Source: Porphyra umbilicalis
Taxonomy: Eukaryota > Rhodophyta > Bangiophyceae > Bangiales > Bangiaceae
DNA: 64,000 bases
Direction of reading: 5' to 3'
Assembly (NCBI GenBank): GCA_002049455.2
Contig: KV918963.1
Coordinates: 62,001-126,000 of the forward strand
Shown here: positions 1 to 11,787 of the stretch, piece after piece
How the letters are laid out: each line of letters opens with the position of its first letter
How positions within the stretch are numbered: the first letter of the stretch is position 1
Position numbers and translations under genes: made by a program
The notes under the pieces: model-generated
What the model was told of the DNA's origin: nothing
Database searches by the model: none
Seen by the model: only the letters and a program-made list of their open reading frames with translations

Positions 1-19
1 ATTTTCGACGATGAGACAC

Positions 20-1897
20 TCAACGCAGTTGCTGCTTGCCCACTTCGGCCGCCTCAGCAGACACAACGCGCCACAACTCATTGGGAGACAGCGGGAGGGG
101 AGCACCTCTGCGCGCCCGACTGGCCAGCGCGCGGCACCGCAGATTGGCCGCAGTGGACGCCATCAATCCCATTGCCCGCAGACGACACGCGCCGTCGTTG
201 GCAGCGTCACTTGCAATTTCGTCCCATGTCTTGCACAAGAATTTGTCCTGCTTCTCTTGTAGCTTTGCCCGCTTGGCCCGTGCCGCAATCGACTCCAAAG
301 ATTTATTCTCCTTGGCATTGGCCTCCCGTGCACGCTTGGCGTGGCTCTTGGCCAGCTTTTCTGCCTCCCTGGCCGCTGCCACCACGGAAATGGCGGCGAT
401 GACCTCATCAGCCGTCAAAACGGTCCCGCGTCCAGCCGTTGACAGGATCCCGTTGACCACCCGTGGACACGACATGTCCTTCCGCACGACAGGAATCAGC
501 CGCCGCGTCAGCAACTCAAGGTCGGTACCCGCGACTGGAGCGTCCGCGCCCTTGCTAAGTTCCTCATCCGACACCACCGTAGGGTCCAGGGGCCACATCC
601 CCACGCGACGGAAGGCCGTCCGCAGCGCCTGCTCCGTCAGGGTGTCAGACGCCGCCGCCGAGATAAAGCGCATTAGATCTGGTGTGTTGAACTGCCGCCC
701 GGCGTCCCTGCACTCGAGAGCGGCCTCACGGACACGCGACCGCACCTTGGGCTGGTATCGGCCGAACGCGCTCGAATTATCCAGCGCCTGCAAGATGTGG
801 GGCATCTTGGACGGCTCTGCGATCACGTGCACGTTAGCGCGCAGCAGGGTCAGCAGACCCGCGGGGGACAGGTGCACCTTGGCTCCGTCGAGCGAAAGAA
901 TCGTGGCCTCGCCCGGGTAGTAGGAGCGGGCAAAGGAGGCAAACTGCTGAGCCCAAACGTCAAAAACCTCTTTAGTGAAGCCTGGAGGAGACCGGCGCCT
1001 CACAATCGCGCCGTCGTTGAGAAAGGTGGCAAGAGCCTTGTCCTGCTTCCCGCCGTCCCTTTCGGTCGTGGTCACAAACGCGTGACCGGTCGCCTGCCCG
1101 TCGACAACCACAAAGTGAGGCGCCACAACACCCCCCGCCGACACGCAAAACGCCGCCGTGCACGCGCCCGCTCCCGAAGCAAACGACGGCAGGACAACCT
1201 CGGGTTTGCGTAGACCGACACCGCGAATAATTCCGCCACGACCCTCCACCGCAGACGTCCGGGCGTGCACGTGAGTCTCGTTCATGTTCCAGACTTGACG
1301 GGCGGAGGTGATGGCGTGATCTCGGTACAGCAGTGTCAGTAGGGCGTTCCAGCGCGCCACCACATCGGGTCTCGAGTTGCGGGCGCGACCCTCCTCCATC
1401 GTGCCGACCCGGTACCGCCTCAGCCCTTGGTGGCGGCTCAAAAAGCCAGTCATCCAGCTACGCCCGGGCGACAGCGAACCGTTAAATTGGGCCTGTGCAG
1501 CGGCCTGCCGCTCCGGCTACAGCTCTGCGAGGTAGGAGGCACACACTCGAGAGAGAGCGTCTTGGGACAGCCCACGACCGATCGTCGCATTGACGACAAG
1601 ATACTTGGACAGAAGGTCCTCCTTGTCCGAGGAGAAGAAGGGTGACGGGCCGGGCCTGCGCAGGGCGCCTCCACGAATAATGAAGCGGCGCGCCTGGGCG
1701 TAGGAGAGCCCAAAGCGCTCGCCAAAAGCCTTGGTAGTCAGCTCCCCGCTGCGCACGAGACGCAGGCCCATAAGCCTGGCCTGGTGACTGGCAGCTTCAC
1801 CATCCGCTGTGGCAGGCGGCCGCTGTGGCGCCATTGCGAGACACTCAGAGGGGGGGGGTGGGGGCAATGGTGTTCTCAGTCTGTGAGATTGTGGCAA
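20..1897 (-). pseudogene. pogo/Tigger-like DDE transposase with one in-frame TAG
   Basis: DNA cut-and-paste transposase of the pogo/Tigger/Jerky branch of Tc1/mariner (DDE_1 type). The upstream part (1897-1520) holds a helix-turn-helix-like segment (GLSYAQARRFIIRGG) and the CENP-B-like region. TAG at 1517-1519 interrupts it, and the same frame then continues without shift through GRSWMTGFLSRH into the catalytic domain. Three acidic positions can be placed: WNMNET near 1280 (the usual first D is N), LSLDGAKVHL (D) and QALDNSSAFG (D), ending with TGA at 20-22. About 625 codons in total is a normal length for the family. The start could be ATG 1897 or the internal ATG at 1834. The lost first acid and the TAG make it probably dead. 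No terminal inverted repeats could be placed, and the left end may lie outside the window. Confidence 0.8.
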
Positions 1898-2187
1898 GTG
1901 CGCGCAGTGTGGGGCACATGGCCCCGAGAGGTACCAAACCGGATGGGGACGGTCGGGGGGAAGAAGACGCGGGCATCTGCAAGAGAGAAGACGGCAGAGT
2001 CACCAGAATGTGCGCCCACGGTGTCATCAGAGCATGTACTTACGCATCAATTTGATTTCCGAGAGTGCGCTTTTCTTTTTCTCTCGGCGTGCTGCTCGGT
2101 CCCACTTGCTGTCTTTTGGGCGCGCTTCACACCGCAGGCGGGCTCACGAGTTGGCGCGTTCAATGGTGTGCATCATGTTTGCCTGCC

Positions 2188-2206
2188 TTTTTTTTTTTTT
2201 TTTTTT
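2188..2206. repeat. Poly-T tract (19 T)
   Basis: A homopolymer T run lies in the stretch between the transposase and the first MITE. It could be the poly-A tail of a retroposed sequence on the minus strand, but no LINE or SINE body is recognisable beside it. Nothing else is identified in 1898-2547. Confidence 0.6.
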
Positions 2207-2549
2207 AGAAAAACTGGTACATGGGCGTTCCACCCTCTATTCTGACACCGCCGAACCCGATCTTATTAGTAAACACTGTTGATTTGCCACACAATCCCGA
2301 GTTGTCACGAACTGGCACAGTTGTCACGAGCTTGCACATGACGGATATAGTTTATTTTGCTCGTGCGATCGACCGAAGACCCTGAGACAGCCGGGACGAA
2401 AAATCTGGCGATTGACAGAGCAGCGAGGCAGTGATCGCCCGAGATCTCAGTCGGAACGAGAACGATCGGGCCTGTGCGCTGTGATAATGCATCGCTGGAA
2501 AGGGGCTGTCATGTGCGCAGGGGTGTCATATAACCGGATAATGACTGTA

Positions 2550-2947
2550 TTGCTGATCCCCGAATTTTGTTCTGGTGGACAGAGACTGACTTGCGGACCG
2601 ACTCTCTCCACCAATCAGATGCGCCTCTGGGACTGACTTGGTGCTCCTGATTGCTTACATGTGCCCATACAGCCCGGAAATCAACATCAGCTCCTCTTTT
2701 TTTTTGCACTTCTGGCAAGGAGACTGTAGAAAATCTTAAGATCTCGCGTGGGCAGCCTGCTCCGTGCCAAGAAAATCGGACCAAGCGACAACAACAGTGA
2801 GTTCTGCTGGATGCAAGGTCCTGGTACCAAATGCGGGCTTTCTATTGGCTTCGATGCCCTCTTACTGTCGTTTTAGACCAATAGAGTGCTGTTATTCACA
2901 GTCAGTCTCTGTCTCTGTCCCCCAGGATAAAATTCGGGGATCAGCAA
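2550..2947. mobile_element. MITE A, TA-flanked, 398 bp
   Basis: Non-autonomous element with terminal inverted repeats beginning TTGCTGATCCCCGAATTTTG. The two ends match as inverted copies, extending through the GGACAGAGACTGAC motif, and TA lies on both sides (2548-2549, 2948-2949). The second copy (39,613-40,011) is in the opposite orientation and nearly the same length. TA target duplication and TIR-only structure point to Tc1/mariner mobilisation (Stowaway-like). It carries no coding potential. It sits about 600 bp upstream of the cysteine-rich ORF. Confidence 0.85.
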
Positions 2948-3536
2948 TACTAGAAGCTTCGCTAATGATTGGTCGCAGATCGCCACCGTGTACAGCAATG
3001 AATTGCATTACATGAGGTGGCTTTTCTCTTGTGCACTTGCGCGCTCACTGCGTTTCGAGGTGCACGGTGACGGCCGCCACACGTCCCGTGCGCCGGGTGC
3101 CCGCTGGATCCGCCTCCGTCTCATATGGCGCGCGTGTGTCGACGGTGGCGCCGCGGCGGTGGGGTCATGGTCGCCACGGGGTGAGGCGCGCTTGGTGTCG
3201 GTGACGCCTCTTTGCTCGGCGCTCTCGGCTAGCCGACCGGTGGTGACGGCGGGCCGCGCCGACGGCGGCCAGCGGGGGACCGGTACGTTTAGCGTGCTGC
3301 CGCCGCTGACGGGTGGGGCGTGTTGGGGTGGTGTTGCAACGAGCGGGCCCCGGCTCCCGCTCATGGGCGTGCGCAGCTCGACTAACGCTCTCCCTTTTTG
3401 CTAATCGTTTTGATACCGGCGACGCCCGTGCTGTACCGCCGCGGCCCCGGTGCGCGCGGCTGTGGGACCGTGGCGGCAGCACGTTGGGGCCGTGTGTCAG
3501 GCGCGGCCACGTGTTCCCTCCCCATACGGGGCGACC

Positions 3537-3884
3537 ATGACTGGCGCCAACCCGTCGTCATCATCCAGTAGCTCTGGGGTGGTCGATACCCACGACGTGG
3601 CCGACGTCTCCCTTGTCGAGGCGGCCGCCGCGGCGGACCGCCACCACGCCGCCGGGGTGGGCGACGGCGCCCCCCCCCCCGTCGTCATGGGCGTTGGCGA
3701 CGGCGTCGGACAGTGCGCTGGCGCGCACTGCGCGTGCCTCGACGGCTGTGGCTCGTGCAACTGCTGCTCGTCCGACCCGATGCTCCGCGACGACTGCCTG
3801 TACACGGGGTCCGAGACGTGCTTGGCGTCGTGCTTCTCCGCGTGCATCACGGGGTGTGTGGCGTGCCTCTGCTGCGGGGAGTAG
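3537..3884 (+). CDS. Small cysteine-rich protein, unknown function
   Basis: ORF of 115 codons from ATG 3537, in a good initiation context (GCGACCATGA), to TAG 3882-3884. The N-terminal half has a poly-Ser run and Ala/Gly/Pro-rich sequence. The last 50 residues are packed with cysteine and end in CITGCVACLCCGE. The tail alternates Cys with small hydrophobic residues, which resembles palmitoylated or CYSTM-like membrane tails, but there is no convincing family match. Dense, evenly placed Cys codons in only one frame make it more credible than the overlapping GC-rich ORFs. The open frame continues upstream to 3450 without another ATG, so the start is inferred. No intron or TATA box is obvious. 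Confidence 0.45.
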   Translation: MTGANPSSSSSSSGVVDTHDVADVSLVEAAAAADRHHAAGVGDGAPPPVVMGVGDGVGQCAGAHCACLDGCGSCNCCSSDPMLRDDCLYTGSETCLASCFSACITGCVACLCCGE

Positions 3885-4059
3885 CTGCGGGGGTGTGGCG
3901 TGCGCACACCGTGGGGGTCTGTCTTTATTGTGTTTTTTGGCGGGGGGGTGGGGGGTGGGGGTAAGCTGGATGTACGATTGTTTTTTGGTTGATTGCTCGT
4001 GCCCTTTGCCGACACAGTTGGGGAGTGTACAGATGGGCTTCTTGTTGAGACCGAGCGCT

Positions 4060-5950
4060 TGCTAGGTGGGGCGGCCCCTTCCAGGCGCGCCGGGTGCGGC
4101 GGCGGCGGCGAGCGGCGAGGCGGGCGATGTGTGCGAGGGGGAGCTTGCCCGCCGCGGGCCCTGGCTTGACCCAGACCGGGTCGCCCGCCAGTGTGGGCGC
4201 CCACTGGCAGGCGCCGGTCTGGGGGCAAACGGCGCCTGTGCTGGCGGCGCCGCGCCGGCGCGGCGCGGCGACGCAGGCACGGTGCGTGGTTTGGCGGGCG
4301 CCGCACGGCCGGCGGCGTCGGCCGCGTGTGGTTGTGGGCGGGTGGGCGCCGGTGCGACAGTGGCGGTCGACGGCCGCCTGCCTGGGTGGCCGCGGGTGTT
4401 GGCCAACGCGCAGCAACGTCTGGGGGGGCTTGGTGGTGCCGCCCCTCCTTTTGGAGACCCGCGTTTGTCTGCCCCACCCGCCGTGTGCGACACCGCGTTG
4501 CGGCGCTCACGCACAGTGCCAAACAGGCACCGGGGGGGGCCACGGCCTCACGGGGAGTGCCGGTGCTGCGGCAGCGCCGCTGCCGCAGCACGCCTCGCGT
4601 TTTGCCCCATTGTGGTTTGTCGACGCCCGCGCATACGCGCTCGCGTGCAACGAGCGGCCCCACGTGATGGTCGCGGGTTGCGCGGCGCGACCGCTATGGC
4701 CGCTGGTCTGTGACCTAGCTCGCCGCTCAAAGCCGCGTTGGCATCGTGGTTGCGGCGGCGCGTGCTCGCCGCTGCGGCCGCGTGTCCTCCACCTGCGGCG
4801 GTTACCGGCGCCCTCTGCAGCGCGGGTCGCGGCTCCCCGACGGGCGGCTGCTGCCACCACGCGGGCGGCAACGGCACCCGTGCCGGCGGCCGCCCGTCGA
4901 CGCTGCGGCGCGCGGCGGGGGGGATGTTGCCCGACGCCCGTGACGCGACGGGCGCGCGTGCCCGCCCCTCGAGCGGCGGCACGCCGCCGTCTCCCGCCGG
5001 CGGCAGCCGCCTCGGCCGACCGCCCCCCGGTGGTGGCCGCGGCGGGGGTTAGGCGCCCGCCGCCAGCGGCGGCGGTGGTGGCGGCGGCGCCGGGGGGGGC
5101 GCCGCCCGACTGGGGAGGGCGGCGCGGCGCTTTTCCGGGCCGCCGCCGCAATGGCGGGCCGGTCGGCCGCCGCGACGGCGCGCCAGTTGCCACGGTCGTT
5201 GCCTCGGGGGACCCCGCCCCGTCGGTCGTGCGCGCGGCGCAGGGCTTGCTGCGCCTGCGCCTGCGGCTCGCCGCGGGCGTCGACGGCGGGACCGGGGTGT
5301 GCGCGCGGCCGGCAGTGGGCGGCGGCGTCCCGTTGTAGGCGGAGACCTGCCGGTCTGCCATTCGGGCGAGGCGGCACCCCCTGTGGCCGCGCGACCGCCT
5401 CGGTTTCGCGTCTTGCGGGAGTGTCCGCCGCGGCCCGGTCATCTCGCACAGGTTGTCGGCGGCGCCCATCAGCGTGCGCCCGTCAGGTTGGGGTCCGTTG
5501 GGGGGGAGCCTCAAGCTGCTCGCGCTGGAGCGGTTGATGGGGCAACCACCGGGGCCTGTGCCTGGCGGCCGCCCTGCAGACGCACGCAGGGACGCTCGCT
5601 GCGCTGACGTTGACGTTGCCGGTCGACTGGTTCTCCGACGCGTTGGTAGCGTCGCGGGACGGCGTCGACGGGGGGCGGGCCGTGCTCTTCTCCGCCCTGC
5701 GGTGGCGGGAGCTGCTCGGCATTCACCCGGCCGACTTTGCGGCCGCGGTGCGTGCCGCGCCCGTGTGGACAGCGGTACTATTTGACAGCGCGGAGCGTTG
5801 GTCGGCTTGTACGAGCGGGGCGTCTGCCTCGACGGCATGCTGGGGCAGGAGCTGCTCGAGTTGGGGCTGTCGTCATCAGCGGGCGAGCGTGAGTTTCTTC
5901 ATCGCCAACATGATTGGTGGCCGTGCCGTGCCGTTGGTGTAAACGTCGGT
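4060..5950. other. Very GC-rich block, no assignable gene
   Basis: Both strands carry ORFs of 200-440 codons, but they are Arg/Ala/Pro/Gly-rich and overlap one another, as expected by chance at this GC content. The best coding-like piece is on + from about 5610 (TLPVDWFSDALVASRDG) to 5790. It may continue in another frame (DGMLGQELLELGLSSSAG, 5840-5890) with faint resemblance to the end of a SAM domain. This would be a broken gene at best. Nothing here is called as a CDS. Confidence 0.3.
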
Positions 5951-6203
5951 ACGAGCGGCACTGGGGGTTCTTGAGCGTGGAGCCTCGGGTGCGACTCGAA
6001 CAGGTTTTGCTGAAAGACTAGCGGGCGCGCGCGGCGGCGAGCCGCTGTCTCGGAGCATCTTTTTGAGCACAGCTGTCAACGCAGCGCTGTCCGGGGCGCT
6101 GGAGGTACGGTGGGCGCTGCAACAGTGGCGGCCGCCGCCGCGTCGTATTTACCTACACGCCGAGCGGGGGATGGCGTCGGGCGTCGAGCGGATGACGGGA
6201 ACG

Positions 6204-6342
6204 CGCATGCTGCGTCGTGCATTCTCTCATCATGAGAGAGCACACGACACAGCATGCGTTCCCAAGGAGTGCTGGATTATTGAGAGAACGGCTGTACAAC
6301 CGATCATCGGCTGCACGGCCGTCCTTTCAAAGATTCAGCACT
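6204..6342. repeat. Two adjacent near-perfect hairpins
   Basis: Two inverted repeats lie 9 bp apart. The first, 6204-6258, has 27-nt arms (CGCATGCTGCGTCGTG against CGCATGCTGTGTCGTG as reverse complement) meeting at a palindromic TCATGA centre. The second, 6268-6342, has about 36-nt arms starting AGTGCTG and centred on CCGATCATCGG. Almost no loop is left in either. They could be relics of a small foldback element or the stems of a small-RNA precursor. The surrounding 5950-6900 otherwise shows no gene. Confidence 0.6.
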
Positions 6343-6901
6343 GCAAGTGTTGCTGACGTATCCGTCCGACCCCAACTCTTAGCAACTGGCCTCTGATGAA
6401 GGCTTCATCTCATCCCCACCGGAAAAGAAAAATATGGCTCGCCTCAGGAGAGTCTCGCGGGGTCGGAGGTCTTTTCCGTTTCCGCTGGAGCGCTCCCGTT
6501 CTCCTGCTGGAAAATGCACCCAAGAAAATGTCTGTACCAGTTCTTCTTGCGGGGAAAGGTTCGCATTAGGGGAGATTAGGGTGGCTACATTAGGGCGGAT
6601 GCGGCTTAATCCTCCTATCCCAGCAAGCCCAGATCGCCACCCCCTCAAGTCCAGAGCTATCCGGCCATCCCCCTCCGTGCGGGGAAAGGTTGGGACAACC
6701 TTTCCCCACGGAGCCTAACTCGGGACCCTCGTTCCCACGTGTGTCCTCTTGCCCAACACGGAAAAAGTTATTTGCGTCGGGGAAAGGTCCACGAGTAAGG
6801 TTGTGGAGCCAGTGTTCGCAGGTGCCGGATGTTGGTATCCGCTTCGGAGCTCGAGCCGATCGCAGGCCGCTCTGGCCTGGCTGCCGTCTTACTGACGACT
6901 G

Positions 6902-8160
6902 TCACTGCTCCTCCTCGCCACCTCCCCGCAACCGAGGGAGATGACTCGTCGTCTGGCGAGTGCCCCTGCCGCCTTGGCGGTGCCTGGGGACGGCGGCCGC
7001 CGCACGTTCTTCCTGCGGCACCGCGCCACATTCATTGGCGGGGGCCGTCGGGGGCCACCGGGAGCCGCCCGGGAACTTCCCAGGGAGGCGCCCCGCCCCG
7101 CCAACGGTGCTGCACCCCGCACCGCCATGTCGGCGCCCATCCTCCGCTCGGCGACTGGCGGCGAGTGGGGTTCGGCGTCGACCGCGGCGGCGGCGACCGC
7201 CGCCGCCGCCACTGCCGCCACCCCCACCCCCCCGCCGCCGCCCTCTTCGGCCAGCTGCCGCCGTGGGGAGCCTTCCCGCGCCGCCGCACGCCTCCGCTGG
7301 CCCCGCTGCGAAGGCAACGACCGCCGGTCTCCCGTAGCCAACGCGGCCACAGCCCTCGACGGCGGCGGCGGCAGCGCCCCCGCCGCCGGCGTCGGTAGGG
7401 CCGCCCGCCGGCTGCAGAGTGGGGATCGGAGCGCCGAGGAGGCGCCGCCTCCGCCTGGGTGGGCGTTCGATTTCGCGGCCGTAGGAGGGCGTCGAAGAGC
7501 AGCTCGTCAGTGCTCGGCGTGGCGCCGTCCGGCGGGGGGCCCGCGAAGTGGGCGCCGCCGGGCGACCGGGGGCGGCCGGAAGGGGGTGACGGACGGGGTG
7601 TTGCGGGAGCTCCGGCCGCTTCTCGGGTCGGCGGTGGAGCGGGCGGCGGCGGCGGCGGCTCGTGCGAGGAGGGGCTCTTCGGCGGCGGTGCTTGCGCCCG
7701 ACGCGACGGCCGTGGCCACGACCACCGCCGAAGCGGGAGGGGGGGAGAGGGCGTCCGCGCCGGCGGGGGAGGCGGAGGCCGCCGCCGGCCGCCGGCGGCT
7801 GGTCACCACCGTCGCGGCCACGGCGGCCGTCGCCACCCGCAGCCACGTGCTCATCGACGGGCGAAGCGCTGTGTTGGCCGCCGCCGCCGCCGTCGCTGCC
7901 ATCGCCGTCCCCTTCTTGCCCGCCGTCGATGGCATCGCGGCGCGGCTGACACGCGACTGCTGGTGTCGGCGACTGGGGCGTTGCCAGACGGTGGAGCGGG
8001 GCTCGTAGCGGCGGTCATTGCGTGCCTGACCATCCCGTCGCCGCCGCCGCCCGCGTCCCCGTTGGAGGTGGGCAGCCACGGCGACGGCGGCGGCGGCGGC
8101 GCGGGGGTGGGGTTGCAGTCGGGTGCGGGGGGGATGGGGGTGGAGCCTCCCCCACTGTAG
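6902..8160. other. GC-rich block with overlapping ORFs on both strands
   Basis: This block is about 75 percent GC with long Ala/Gly/Arg/Pro ORFs on both strands (a plus frame spans 6941-8008, a minus frame 7846-6902). No domain or motif was recognised. Runs of GCC/GCG triplets explain the open frames, so no CDS is called. Confidence 0.3.
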
Positions 8161-8404
8161 CCCCTCGCGCACGTCACGGAATCCGCCGCGCTCTCTGCCG
8201 ATGTGTTGCGGTCGGCGGAGGCGGGCCCCGCGGAAACTTTTACCGCCTCGCACTCCCTGGTGCGCTCTCGTGCGCGCGTGTGCTCGCAACAGTCCTCGTG
8301 TGGCCAGTGACACAGCAGGGTCGAAAGCTGCGCTCATACAGAAAAACACATACTTCGACAGAGAACGACTCAATCTGTTTCAGGGGAACAGAGAAATGCG
8401 ATAA

Positions 8405-8890
8405 GAGCAATCCCAACAATGTCGATTATCGTAAAAATATGGACCACGTGTCCCCACGTGTCTAACGTGGCACCATATGCGGAAACTAGCACCACCGACA
8501 ACGTCCCGTATGCAGAACTTCCGCAAATGGGCCAGAAACGATTTACAGCGCCGAGATAAGTTCAACCGGATAACCCAGAGGTGAGTTCGGAGGCAGTCGC
8601 GAATCAAGGGTGGGCTTCCTCATAGAAGCCAGATTTGGGGACGTCAGAGGCCGATTACCGACCGGTCCGAACGGGGCCGGCCCGTTTTAGACGAAATGGA
8701 GCGCTGTCAGTGGCTCAGGAGGGCTCCGAGACGATCGTGATGGTCACCACGTGTGACATTCTTGATCGCACCGAGGGTTTGGCGCTGGGCCGTCGGCGGC
8801 CCTGGGTGATTCGTGTCCCATCGCGCGACCAGCCCCGGTCAAACATCACCCAAGCTAAACTAGTCATCGTGTGACATCGCAGGTGAGTGG
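8405..8890 (+). repeat. Tourist-like repeat, copy 1
   Basis: Begins after TAA (8402-8404) with GAGCAATCCCAACA, the type of terminus seen in PIF/Harbinger MITEs, which duplicate TWA. It is homologous over about 450 bp to 11,788-12,260: shared CCACGTGTCCCACGTG, a shared CAACCGGATAA motif, and a shared GCGCTGTCA segment near the far end. The right end could not be fixed, so only the left boundary is firm. It may be mobilised by a Harbinger transposase like the one at 13.2 kb. Confidence 0.55.
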
Positions 8891-9138
8891 CGTACGCTTC
8901 GCTGCCGTGCATCGATCTCTGCGAACAATCTGTCGGACGTCGAGGCTGGTACAGGAGCAGTCACTTAAGACCACTCATATTTGACACAGCCTCGTTCGAG
9001 GCCGCATAACGAGCCGTAGACACACCAGCAAGGAGGGTGAGAAAACCAGTTCGCGTTCGAGTCTCTCACAGACCCTGCACTCGACGATTCTCCAACCACG
9101 GTTTCCAGCCTCCAGACCGCGAAGTGTTCGAGTCTATG

Positions 9139-10705
9139 TCACTTGTCAGGCACTGGAAAACACCCTGCAGCCACGGTTCGGGAGCACGTAATGTACTGGC
9201 GCAGTCTGGAGGGAGTTTGTGCTATACTCTCAATTTCTTCCTTTAGATGACTACCCATACTCATCACCTCTATAGGTAGCCAGTCCAGATGACTCGGTGG
9301 CAATGACAGCCGTCGGGCCAGGAGGCGGCTGTCGTCCGCCCCCCAGGCTGGTGCCCGGCTAGCGGGCGATAGCACTAGAAGAGGGCGCAGCACGTATCTG
9401 AAAAGGCATGTGAATTGGTAAAGAGCCCCAACAGCGATGAGGGTGACGGCGGCGGGTGCCGCGGGGGCCGGCTGCGACCGGCGGGAGCCGCGGGGTGACT
9501 GCTGGTTGTTGGCTCCCCTGGCCATCTGAGTGGAACACAAGAGAAACAGTGAGCAAAAGCAATGAAGGGGGGGGCATTGGGGGGCGAGGAAGGAAGGGGG
9601 AGGGGGGGTAATGAAGAGGGGGGGGGGGGGAGAGGACGGGGAAAAGGTGCGGTAGCTCGACGACCAGAACGGCGGTGCTCGGGCAGAATTAAGCAAGACG
9701 AAGACGGCGGGGTCGGACAGCGGCTCTGGGGGGGGCAACAGCGGAGCGCTCGAGGATATAGCATGCAAAGGAAGGGGGGGATGACGGCGGTAGGCGAGGG
9801 TCAAAGTCGGGGAGGGGATAGGTCACTGAGGCGGCGAGTGCCACGCAGAAAGCCGCAGGCGGCTTCGAAGCCGATCGTTGGACAACATTTTGTGCGCTCG
9901 AAGTCGAAGTGGCGCCCTTCGGGTCAATCATAATCGCAGATTGTTGGCCAATCATGTCCTGGATCATCGTACAAAGAAACAGATCAAGCGTTTAAGCCAA
10001 TCACAGCTCGATTGAGCAGACGTTGGTTCGCTTCAGATGCCCGCCCAAACTGCTTCAAACCCTGAGGAAGGCCCAAGCAGGAGCTCTGAGCTGGTCCTAA
10101 CGGCACGCCGTGGCGCCCTCGTCCTGCCGTTGTGAGGACGTCCGCTGCATTCGCCAGTGTCTCTCAGGCGCCACCATGGCCCTTTCCCCTGCCTCTGCCG
10201 CCACCCCCCGGACTGCCAGCCTCCCCCCCCCCCTCTTCTACCTGTGTGTAACGCTGCCCTCTGCTTCGTTGTGTTTTCCTCGACGCCCCCCTCTCCATTC
10301 TTTGACGAGCCGCACCTTCCCTTCTCCTCTGATGTCTTTCCCCGTCCTCCCCCACCCCTCCCCCCCCCGGTCATGTTCAGCTGTTCTTTTCCTTTGCTTC
10401 TGTTGCTGTATGCATCCGATGGCTCCAGCGCAGACCTGACCACCGCACAGTTGATGTGTCCCCGCACTTCGACCCTCACCGCACCACCGCTTGGCCGATG
10501 TTACATGTTCTGGTTGCTCACCCGTCCTTGTTTATATACCAGCACTTTCCCCTTCGTTCTGCTTGGTCCGCTAGCGGGCACCAAAGCGGACGGCGACCCG
10601 GTCGTCGCCGCCCACGAGCAGCCCAGGGCCGTCACAGCCGGTATCGGCTTCGACAGGTTTACCTATAGCGATGCGACTTTCTTGATCTTACAAGCAAGCA
10701 GTTGA
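9139..10705. other. Head-to-head pyrimidine-rich regions, unassigned
   Basis: Two stretches read outward from about 9,970-10,030. On minus, a C/T-rich tract ends CTTGTGTTCCACTCAG at about 9,529, a strong 3' splice-site shape, followed by an open frame (MARGANNQQSPRG) containing a hydrophobic stretch (VTLIAVGALYQFTCLF). On plus, a similar C/T-rich tract runs 10,190-10,420, and TATATA lies near 10,532. The two sides share short C/T-rich motifs and could be diverged inverted copies. Neither side gives a recognisable protein, so no gene is called. Confidence 0.3.
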
Positions 10706-11289
10706 GTGTTAGAGCTGGAGTATTGAGATGCAGTCAATTACTCCAACAGGACGCGGCTACGTATCGAAAAAGACCCCCAGCACGCTCGAGCGCTGACACC
10801 CCTCCCCATATGCTTGAAACAGACTCCAACGGATGTGCCCTCAGACACAGGAAACGCCGATTTTGGGGACGCAGGCCTCGCCCGGAGCGGAGACTCGAAC
10901 GGCGATTCATTGGCAGAAACAGACTCGAACAGGAACTGGTTTTAGCATGTACCCAGCAAGACCACTTTTGCATGCGTGCCGCGTGCTGAGCACTGTCGAG
11001 ATTCGCATGTACTGCATGACGGCCCCGTGGGGGCCGGTCGCTCCCAACGCGTCGCCACGTCGTGCCATGCGGCTGGTGGACCTGTTTCTGCTTATAGTGG
11101 CTCAACGCCTCTGGGTGGCCGATCAGGCCGGGAGCCTCGCTACCAGGCCACCGGACGTCATCTCCGCAGGACGGGCCGCAGGACGGGGCGCAGGAGAGTG
11201 TGCCCCTCGCTGTACTCCACTGAACAGGCCTGATTGGCTTAGTACGCTGCTCCGACCCAGCTTCGTGCTTACCCCAGCAACGTTGTCCG

Positions 11290-11784
11290 TGCCGTCGCTT
11301 CCGAGATCAAGTGAGGTCGAACGTGTCACCGTTCTGAGCGCCGCCCTGCACAGGAGTTGCCCTGAGACACGTGGTGATCATAAACCAGGCACCAATTCGC
11401 TTGACGATCGCCTCCATGACAGCACATTGACGCCAGATTCTGTTCCCAATAGGCTTTGTGTCACATTTTTTAGCAACGATCGGGCTACGATCGCCCTTCC
11501 ACACAGCTACGATTGCTCATCGACACGCGACACGCGCGGCAGAGTCGACTGGGACGTCTGAGCCGGTTGAGTTCGGAGGGTCACAACCATCAACACGCGC
11601 TCTCATTTCCGCATGTAAAAATAATGTAGCCTACCCTTTTTTGATAAGTACATGGCCTCTGTCAGCATCAGTTCGGAAAGGCTCGACGCCAGTTCGACAC
11701 CCAATCAAACAGCCACACGTTTGCTTACGTGGCGCTCTTAAATAGTTCGGAAGCGGCTCGATGCGAACATTGTTGGCGTTGCTC
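11290..11784 (+). repeat. Dispersed repeat D1, copy 1 (TAA-flanked right end)
   Basis: Homologous to 25,010-25,507. Landmarks shared in order are CACGTGGTGA, paired ACGATCG motifs, GAGTTCGGAGGGTC, AAGTACAT, CGTGGCGCTCTTAA and a terminal GGCTCGATGCG...GTTG..TGCTC followed by TAA. The right terminus reads GAGCAACGCCAACA on the other strand, the same class of terminus as the adjacent Tourist-like repeat. The two elements abut across a single TAA (11,785-11,787). Confidence 0.55.
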
Positions 11785-11787
11785 TAA

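Noticed and set aside
4094..5838. Long ORFs on both strands (over 400 codons each) in the GC-rich block
   Set aside because: They overlap on opposite strands, are almost pure Ala/Arg/Pro/Gly and contain no motif; open frames of this length are expected at this GC content.
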